Positions 1-4,052 of a stretch of 7,941 bases of DNA are shown piece after piece. The first letter of the stretch is position 1. Every line of letters begins with the position of its first letter. Where the stretch lies: the NCBI GenBank assembly GCA_035468285.1, contig DATISY010000087.1, positions 1 to 7,941 of the forward strand, in the 5' to 3' direction. The translations under genes were made by a program, and so were the position numbers. Origin of the DNA: PALSA-555 sp035468285 (GTDB lineage: Bacteria > Actinomycetota > Acidimicrobiia > IMCC26256 > PALSA-555). The notes beneath the pieces were generated by a model that was given only the letters and a program-made list of their open reading frames with translations, was not told the origin of the DNA and did no database searches.

Positions 1-730
1 TCATGCCTTCGCCGATCTTGGCGGTGTCGAGGAGGTCGGTGAGTCCGGCGACGTCGATGCGGGAGACGAGCGTGGTGTCGTCGCCGATGTCGCGGTAGAG
101 GCCGGTGACGTCGGTGAGGTAGACGAGCTTCTCGGCGTGGAGGGCTTGGGCGATGGAGGACGCGGCGGCGTCGGCGTTGACGTTGTAGGCCTGGCCGTCG
201 TCGTCGACGCCGACGGTGGCGATGACGGGGATGAGCTCTTCGCGGAGGATGCGGTCGTGGACCGCGGGTTGGATGTCGCGGACGTCGCCGACGAAGCCGA
301 GGCGGGTGTCGCGTTGGTCGACGGTGATGAGTCCGGCGTCTTCGCCGGAGAGGCCGACGGCGTAGGTGCCGTGACGGTTGAGGGAGGTGACGATGTCACG
401 GTTGACCTTGCCGACGAGGGCCATGCGGACGATGTCGATGGTTTCGGCGTCGGTGACGCGTAAGCCGTCGACGAATTGGGGTTCTTTGCCGAGGCGGCGC
501 ATGAGGTCGGTGATTTGGGGTCCGCCGCCGTGGACGACGACGGGGTTCATGCCGACGAGGCGCATGAGGACGACGTCTTGGGCGAAGAGGTCGGCGAGGC
601 CGGGTTCGTCCATGGCGTGGCCGCCGTACTTGATGACGACGGTGCGTCCGGTGAACTCGCGGATGTATGGGAGCGCTTCGGCGAGGACCGCGGCTTTGGC
701 GTGGACGTCGCCGGTGCGGTCGACGCTCAT
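1..730 (-). CDS. argB: Acetylglutamate kinase (NAG kinase), 3' end cut by window edge
   Basis: Phosphorylates N-acetyl-L-glutamate with ATP, the second step of ornithine/arginine synthesis, in the cytoplasm. 243 codons are visible. Amino acid kinase family motifs: KYGGHAM at residues 34-40 with the phosphate-binding Lys34, VVHGGGPQ at 65-72, GLRVTD at 89-94, GKVNRD at 107-112, GLSGEDAGLI at 126-135, NVNAD at 183-187, and LTDVTGLYRD at 205-214. The protein breaks off at GEGM, just before where the family has IPK, so about 40-60 C-terminal residues lie outside. A helix-forming stretch (about residues 11-26) precedes the first strand; such an N-terminal helix is known from arginine-inhibited hexameric NAG kinases, so feedback inhibition is inferred. 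ATG at 730 overlaps the argJ stop (ATGA), and GAGG at 737-740 sits 6 nt upstream as ribosome binding site. Glu is mostly GAA (7 of 10), unlike argC. Confidence 0.95.
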   Translation of the reverse strand, partial: MSVDRTGDVHAKAAVLAEALPYIREFTGRTVVIKYGGHAMDEPGLADLFAQDVVLMRLVGMNPVVVHGGGPQITDLMRRLGKEPQFVDGLRVTDAETIDIVRMALVGKVNRDIVTSLNRHGTYAVGLSGEDAGLITVDQRDTRLGFVGDVRDIQPAVHDRILREELIPVIATVGVDDDGQAYNVNADAAASSIAQALHAEKLVYLTDVTGLYRDIGDDTTLVSRIDVAGLTDLLDTAKIGEGM

Positions 731-1926
731 GAGGTGCCTCGGTTCTCGTCGATGTAGGCGTGGGTGAGGTCGGTGAAGCGGACCTGGGCGTGGCCCATGC
801 CGTCGTGGAGGTCGCAGGTGATCTCGATGTCGCGCTCCCCCATCGCGTGTTCGAGGGCGTCCTCGTCGTGGGGGGCGGCGACGCCGCCGCGGGCGACGGT
901 GATGCCGTTGTAGGCGATGTCGACGCGTTCGGGGTCGAGGTGGGCGCCGCTGGCGCCGAGCTCGGAGAGGATGCGGCCCCAGTACGGGTCGGCGCCGTAG
1001 AGCGAGCATTGGACGAGCTGGCTGCCGGCGACGGCGCGGGCGGCTTGGCGGGCGTCGTGGGGGCTGCGGGCGCCGCGGACGATGACGCGGGCGAGCTTGG
1101 TGGCGCCTTCGGCGTCGGCGGCCATGGCGTGGGCGAGGCGGTCGCACACCTCGGTGAGGGTCTCGACGAGGGCGTGGAAGCCGGGGCCGGTGGTGTCGAC
1201 GGTGGGGTTGTCGGCGGTGCCGTTGGCGAGGACGAGGACGGTGTCGTTGGTGCTGGTGCAGCCGTCGACGATGAGGGCGTTGAACGTGTCACGCACGGCG
1301 CGGTCGAGGGCCTCGTGGAGCGCGGCGGGGGTGGCGGCGGCGTCGGTGGTGAGCACGGCGAGCATGGTGGCCATCGCGGGGGCGAGCATGGCTGCCCCTT
1401 TGGCCATCCCGCCGACGGTGTAGCGGGACCCGTCGGCGCTCTCGGCGACGGCGGTGGCCTGCTTCGCGACGGTGTCGGTGGTCAGCATGGCGGTGGCGGC
1501 GGCGTCACCCGCGTCGGGACCGTCGCGGAGCTGGGCGGCGAGGCTCGGGATGGCGGTGGCGACGGCGTCGTCGGGGAGTGGGATGCCGATGAGCCCGGTG
1601 GAGCAGACGAGGACGTCGGTGGTGGCGCAGCCGAGCGCGGCGCCGGTGCGTTCGCACATGGTGCGGGCGTCGGCGCGGCCGGGTTCGCCGGTGGCGGCGT
1701 TGGCGTTCCCCGAGTTGACGATGACCGCGGCGGCGTGCCCGTCGCGCAGGTGCGCCCGGCTGATCTGGACCGGCGCGGCGGTGGCGAGGTTGGTGGTGAA
1801 GACGCCGGCGGCGGGGACGGGCCGACGGTCCCGGGTGGCGACGAGAGCGAGGTCGGGTGCGCCGTCGGGTTTGACGCCGCACGCGCCGCCGGCCGCGTCG
1901 AACCCGGGGACGGCGGTGACGCTCAC
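727..1926 (-). CDS. argJ: Glutamate N-acetyltransferase / ornithine acetyltransferase
   Basis: Moves the acetyl group from N-acetylornithine to glutamate, releasing ornithine and recycling acetyl for the cyclic arginine pathway; some members also use acetyl-CoA. 399 residues, normal for the family. Motifs: NSGNANAATG at 71-80, STGLIG at 109-114 (Thr110-Gly111 is the family's oxyanion-hole region), KGAAMLAPAMATML at 176-189, DGCTSTNDT at 221-229, DAEGATK at 271-277 (the family usually has DGEGATK), and DPYWGRI at 313-319. ArgJ is made as a precursor that cuts itself before a Thr in the ATML motif; here that is Ala186/Thr187, giving alpha and beta chains, with Thr187 as nucleophile. The GTG start at 1926 overlaps the argC stop (GTGA) and matches the usual N-terminus. 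The frame stays open upstream into argC, but that extension is Arg/Pro-rich shadow sequence. Whether it also has the first-step acetyl-CoA activity cannot be read from sequence. Confidence 0.96.
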   Translation of the reverse strand: MSVTAVPGFDAAGGACGVKPDGAPDLALVATRDRRPVPAAGVFTTNLATAAPVQISRAHLRDGHAAAVIVNSGNANAATGEPGRADARTMCERTGAALGCATTDVLVCSTGLIGIPLPDDAVATAIPSLAAQLRDGPDAGDAAATAMLTTDTVAKQATAVAESADGSRYTVGGMAKGAAMLAPAMATMLAVLTTDAAATPAALHEALDRAVRDTFNALIVDGCTSTNDTVLVLANGTADNPTVDTTGPGFHALVETLTEVCDRLAHAMAADAEGATKLARVIVRGARSPHDARQAARAVAGSQLVQCSLYGADPYWGRILSELGASGAHLDPERVDIAYNGITVARGGVAAPHDEDALEHAMGERDIEITCDLHDGMGHAQVRFTDLTHAYIDENRGTS

Positions 1927-2960
1927 GGCATGATCCCGACGACGGGGAGGCCGGTCGGCTCGGGGAGGCCGAGGACGACGTTGGCGGCTTGGATCGCCTG
2001 TCCCGACGCGCCTTTCACGAGGTTGTCGAGCGCGCCGAAGGCGAGGATGGTGCCGGTGCGGTCGTCGTAGCGGACGGTGAGGTGCGCCGAGTTCGAGCCC
2101 AGGGTCGCTTTCGTCGTCGGGGGGTCGTCGAGGACGGTGACGAACGGGTCGTGGGCGTAGAACTCGCGGTAGGTGGCGAGCAGCCCGGCGGTGGAGAGAC
2201 GGTCCACCGCGGGGTGGGCGTAGCAGGAGGCGACGAGCCCGCGGGTCATGGGGACGAGATGCGGGGTGAACAGGACGGACACGGGGGTGCCGTGCACCGC
2301 GCCGAGGGCATGCTCGATCTCGCCGGTGTGACGGTGCGTGAGCAGCCCGTACGGGTGGACCGTCTCGTTCGCCTCCGAGAAGAGGCTCGGGTCGCTGAGC
2401 GCGCGGCCGCGGCCGGAGACACCCGACGCGGCGTTCACGAGCAGACCGGCCGGGTCGGCGAGACCGGTCGCGAGGAGGGGCGCGAGGGCGAGCGCGGCTG
2501 CGGTCGGGTAACAGCCCGGCGCCGCGACCGCGGTGTCCGGGGTGAGGTGGGAGCGGAACAGCTCGGGGAGCCCGAACGCGAAGCGGGCCAGGAGGTCGGG
2601 CGCGGTGTGGGGCTCGCCGTACCACTGCTCGTACGTGGCGGCGGGGAGACGGAAGTCGGCGCCGAGGTCGACGAGATGGGCGACGCGGCCGAGGAGGTCC
2701 GGGGCGAGGCGCTGCGACTCGCCGTGCGGGAGGGCGAGGAACACGAGGTCGAGCCCGTCGAGTCCGGCGGGGTCGAGCGGCTCGAGGACCAGGTCGGGGT
2801 ACGCCGGGGTGAGGGACGGGTAGAGGGCGGCGACCGGGGTGCCGGCGTGGCGGTCCCCGGTGGCGGCCACGACCTCGACGTCGGGGTGTCCCGCGAGGAG
2901 GCGGAGCAGCTCCGCGCCGGTGTAGCCCGACCCTCCCACGATCCCGGCTCGATACGCCAT
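1923..2960 (-). CDS. argC: N-acetyl-gamma-glutamyl-phosphate reductase
   Basis: NADPH-dependent reduction of N-acetyl-glutamyl phosphate (the ArgB product) to the semialdehyde, third step of ornithine synthesis. 345 residues from this start, usual length. An N-terminal Rossmann motif GIVGGSGYTGAELLRLL lies at 6-22; the catalytic Cys150 is in APGCYPTAAAL; SGVSGRGR is at 179-186; HLVPMTRG at 234-241 holds the His expected in the active site; and the C-terminal NLVKGASGQAIQAAN (313-327) is the family signature. An in-frame ATG at 2972 would add MICG, but the ATG at 2960 gives the typical N-terminus and lies 7 nt after a TATGAT -10 box, with no Shine-Dalgarno upstream of either, which suggests a leaderless mRNA. 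It is the first gene of argC-argJ-argB; its stop overlaps the argJ start by 4 nt. All 13 Glu codons are GAG. Confidence 0.96.
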   Translation of the reverse strand: MAYRAGIVGGSGYTGAELLRLLAGHPDVEVVAATGDRHAGTPVAALYPSLTPAYPDLVLEPLDPAGLDGLDLVFLALPHGESQRLAPDLLGRVAHLVDLGADFRLPAATYEQWYGEPHTAPDLLARFAFGLPELFRSHLTPDTAVAAPGCYPTAAALALAPLLATGLADPAGLLVNAASGVSGRGRALSDPSLFSEANETVHPYGLLTHRHTGEIEHALGAVHGTPVSVLFTPHLVPMTRGLVASCYAHPAVDRLSTAGLLATYREFYAHDPFVTVLDDPPTTKATLGSNSAHLTVRYDDRTGTILAFGALDNLVKGASGQAIQAANVVLGLPEPTGLPVVGIMP

Positions 2961-2973
2961 GCCGCATATCATA
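2961..2973 (-). promoter_or_regulatory. Candidate leaderless promoter of argCJB (-10 box)
   Basis: On the minus strand TATGAT (2973 to 2968) is followed by 7 nt and then the argC ATG at 2960. The transcription start would therefore fall on or next to the A of the start codon. No AGGAGG-like ribosome binding site precedes the ATG, which fits. No good -35 hexamer is visible 16-18 nt upstream (the sequence there is CCGCAC/CCCGCA), which is common for leaderless actinobacterial promoters. Seen: the box, the spacing and the missing Shine-Dalgarno. Inferred: use as a promoter. Confidence 0.5.
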
Positions 2974-2987
2974 CACTACGTTGCATA
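2970..2987. promoter_or_regulatory. Possible ARG-box-like operator
   Basis: Read on the minus strand, TATGCA-N6-TGTATG forms an 18-bp imperfect palindrome (4 of 6 arm positions complementary). It overlaps the proposed -10 box of argC. ArgR/AhrC repressors bind 18-bp palindromes of this size at arginine biosynthesis promoters, and placement over the -10 would block RNA polymerase when arginine is plentiful. The arms do not match the E. coli consensus closely, and no argR gene is in the window, so this is a candidate only. Confidence 0.28.
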
Positions 2988-3010
2988 GCGTGCGGGCGGT
3001 CTTCCTGGGG

Positions 3011-3051
3011 ACCGGGCCCTCGACGGGCGGCCTCCCGGTTGGCCGGCCGCC
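3011..3051. terminator. GC-rich hairpin region, weak terminator candidate
   Basis: Two mutually exclusive stems can form: GGCGGCC (3026-3032) with GGCCGCC (3045-3051), loop 12 nt; and ACCGGG (3011-3016) with CCCGGT (3034-3039), loop 17 nt. They lie just after the lipoprotein stop on the minus strand and before the argC promoter, where a terminator would make sense. There is no run of U on either side, so it is not a classical intrinsic terminator. In DNA this rich in GC, stems of 6-7 bp also arise by chance. Confidence 0.25.
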
Positions 3052-3062
3052 GGTGCGGGGGT

Positions 3063-3278
3063 CTAGCGGGCGGTCTGGACGAAGCAGCCGCCACCGTTGC
3101 TGCCTGAGGCAGCGACACGAGTGTCGGCCCCGGGGGCAGTGGGCAGCGTCACGGGCGGCTGGGTGCAGGCCGTCGTGGAGCGGTGCACGGGACGGCTGGA
3201 TGAGTTAGATCCTGCGCACCCTCCCGCCAGGACCAGCAGCGCCAGGGCGGGGACGATGGTCCGCGGTCGGGGCCGCAC
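3063..3278 (-). CDS. Small predicted lipoprotein, function unknown
   Basis: 71 residues, not recognised as a member of any known family. The N-terminus reads as a lipoprotein signal peptide: positive region RPRPR (2-6), hydrophobic core IVPALALLVLA (8-18), then the lipobox AGGC ending at Cys21, the predicted lipidated residue of mature protein anchored to the outer face of the cell membrane. A Ser/Gly/Asn linker follows, then about 40 residues rich in Thr, Pro, Ala and Gly, with two more cysteines (Cys38 and Cys65) that could form a disulfide. No known domain or enzyme motif is visible. The start is GTG at 3278, placed 6 nt after a possible -10 box and without a Shine-Dalgarno of its own, so it may be leaderless. 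It diverges from the MaoC pair with 46 bp between starts and runs toward argC. The signal peptide makes a real gene likely; its short length and low-complexity body leave doubt. Confidence 0.6.
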   Translation of the reverse strand: MRPRPRTIVPALALLVLAGGCAGSNSSSRPVHRSTTACTQPPVTLPTAPGADTRVAASGSNGGGCFVQTAR

Positions 3279-3284
3279 CCTGGC

Positions 3285-3312
3285 ATTGTCGCACCAACCG
3301 GACCTGCGTCAA
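3285..3312 (-). promoter_or_regulatory. Candidate promoter of the lipoprotein gene
   Basis: On the minus strand TTGACG (3312 to 3307) is followed after 16 nt by GACAAT (3290 to 3285), then 6 nt and the GTG start at 3278. The -35 matches the sigma-70 consensus at 5 of 6 positions; the -10 is poorer (its first base is not T). The spacing predicts a transcript starting at the GTG itself. The -35 overlaps the ribosome binding site of the divergent MaoC gene by two bases. On the plus strand, TGG followed by CATTGT (3281-3289) could be a weak extended -10 for the MaoC pair; no matching -35 was found. Confidence 0.4.
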
Positions 3313-3317
3313 GGAGG
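3311..3317 (+). promoter_or_regulatory. Strong ribosome binding site that fixes the first MaoC gene start
   Basis: AAGGAGG lies 7 nt before the GTG at 3325, the ideal distance. It is the best Shine-Dalgarno in the window. It decides the start of the first MaoC-like gene over the earlier in-frame codons, whose extra residues overlap the lipoprotein gene and look unlike any hot-dog protein. Confidence 0.8.
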
Positions 3318-3324
3318 CGATGGC

Positions 3325-3693
3325 GTGCTCGCCGAGGGTGTCGAGCTCGGTCCCCTGCCGCTCACGGTGAGTGAGGCGGCGAACGACCGGTATTGGGCGG
3401 GCGCGGGTGTCGAGCACCCGGCGCGGGCCGCCGGGTACCTGTACCCGCCGATGGCGGCGAACCTCACGATCCTGCTCGTCCAGACCCAGCTTCCCCAGCC
3501 GATGCTGCAGACCGCGCAGCGGCTCGTCTGTCACGACGCGTGGCGGGCACCCGCCGCGCTCGTGGTGAGCGGTGTCGTCACCGAGCGGTACACGAAACGA
3601 GACCGGGAGTACATGGTCGTCGAGGCCACGGTGTCCACGGTTGACACGCGCCTGTGGACCTCGGTGGCGACGTTCACGCCGGTGACGGCATGA
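3325..3693 (+). CDS. MaoC-like hot-dog protein, N-terminal/structural type (FAS1-like dehydratase domain)
   Basis: 122 residues, about one hot-dog domain. The pattern resembles the N-terminal half of MaoC/HTD2-type hydratases: LGPLPLTVSEAANDRYW near the start (8-24), YLYPPMAANLTILL at 38-51, then the strand-rich half LQTAQRLVCHDAW (61-73) and LVVSGVVTERYTKRDREYMVVEA (79-101), which corresponds to the family's 'polar group then V-x-x-x-Y-x-K-R' region. No hydratase Asp/His motif is present, as expected for the non-catalytic partner. Its stop overlaps the start of the next gene (ATGA at 3690-3693), so the two are probably translated together and assemble as a heterodimer, as known for mycobacterial HadA-HadB or HadB-HadC. 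Likely substrate class is an acyl-CoA or acyl-ACP (inference); which one is unknown. The GTG start is supported by AAGGAGG 7 nt upstream. Family assignment is by pattern recall, not a search. Confidence 0.75.
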   Translation: MLAEGVELGPLPLTVSEAANDRYWAGAGVEHPARAAGYLYPPMAANLTILLVQTQLPQPMLQTAQRLVCHDAWRAPAALVVSGVVTERYTKRDREYMVVEATVSTVDTRLWTSVATFTPVTA

Positions 3694-4052
3694 CGGAGCG
3701 CACGCGGGGGCTCACCCTGACCGCGGAGCTGCTCCGCTGGTACTCGCGTCGCGGGAACTTCCACGCCGATCTCGACGCGGCCCGTGAGCTCGGACTGACG
3801 GAGCTGGTGGCCCAGGGGATGCAGGTCGCCGGGCCCGCGTACGGGTTGCTGCTCGACGAGTGGGGTGACGAATGGCTGGCAACGGGGACGTTCGAGCTGA
3901 AGTTCGTCGGCCGGGTCACGGCCGGCGAGACCGTCGACGCGCACGTCGACGTCGAGGGTGACGACGCCACGATCACGGTCGTCGGGCTCGACGACGGGAC
4001 GACGCGCGTGGTGGGGCGGGCGACGCGTCGCAAGGACGCGGGTCGCGGTTAG
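3690..4052 (+). CDS. MaoC-like hot-dog protein, putative catalytic subunit
   Basis: 120 residues, single hot-dog domain. LLRWYSRRGNFHADLDAARELG (14-35) and LVAQGMQVAGPAYGLL (39-54) correspond to the hydratase-2 region of MaoC enzymes: His25 and Asp27 sit where the family has NP-h-H-x-D, followed by the 'A-x-G-M' helix start. The usual GD-x-NP with its catalytic Asp is replaced by SRRGN (19-23), so either the reaction uses a variant site, as in other MaoC proteins with a GN-x-H-x-D motif, or the enzyme is not a standard hydratase. The C-terminal half has FELKFVGRVTAGETV (68-82), typical of the second hot-dog strands. It is translationally coupled to the preceding gene, and its stop (TAG 4050-4052) overlaps the pheT stop on the other strand. 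The ribosome binding site is weak (GGTGA at 3681-3685), consistent with coupling. Probable partner: the preceding protein. Substrate unknown. Confidence 0.78.
   Translation: MTERTRGLTLTAELLRWYSRRGNFHADLDAARELGLTELVAQGMQVAGPAYGLLLDEWGDEWLATGTFELKFVGRVTAGETVDAHVDVEGDDATITVVGLDDGTTRVVGRATRRKDAGRG
4049..4052. other. Tail-to-tail stop codon overlap (TTAG)
   Basis: The four bases TTAG encode TAG of the plus-strand MaoC gene (4050-4052) and, on the minus strand, TAA of pheT (4049-4051). There is no space between the convergent genes for a terminator, so transcripts from each side must run into the other gene or stop by factor-dependent termination inside coding sequence. Confidence 0.95.

Noticed and set aside
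396..1292. Minus-strand Ser/Pro/Thr-rich frame across argB and argJ
   Set aside because: Out-of-frame shadow; ArgB and ArgJ are recognised in the other minus frames.
760..2070. Plus-strand open frame (436 codons) opposite argJ
   Set aside because: Repetitive Gly/Val/Asp translation, antisense to a fully recognised argJ.
2961..2972. Earlier argC start at ATG 2972
   Set aside because: It adds four residues absent from typical ArgC and lies within the proposed -10 box; the start at 2960 fits better.
1989..3107. Plus-strand open frame (372 codons) opposite argC
   Set aside because: Gly/Glu/Arg-rich antisense shadow of argC with no recognisable fold.
3097..3324. Longer N-terminus for the first MaoC gene, starting at TTG 3097
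   Set aside because: It would overlap the lipoprotein gene and add residues unlike the family, while the GTG at 3325 has a near-perfect ribosome binding site.
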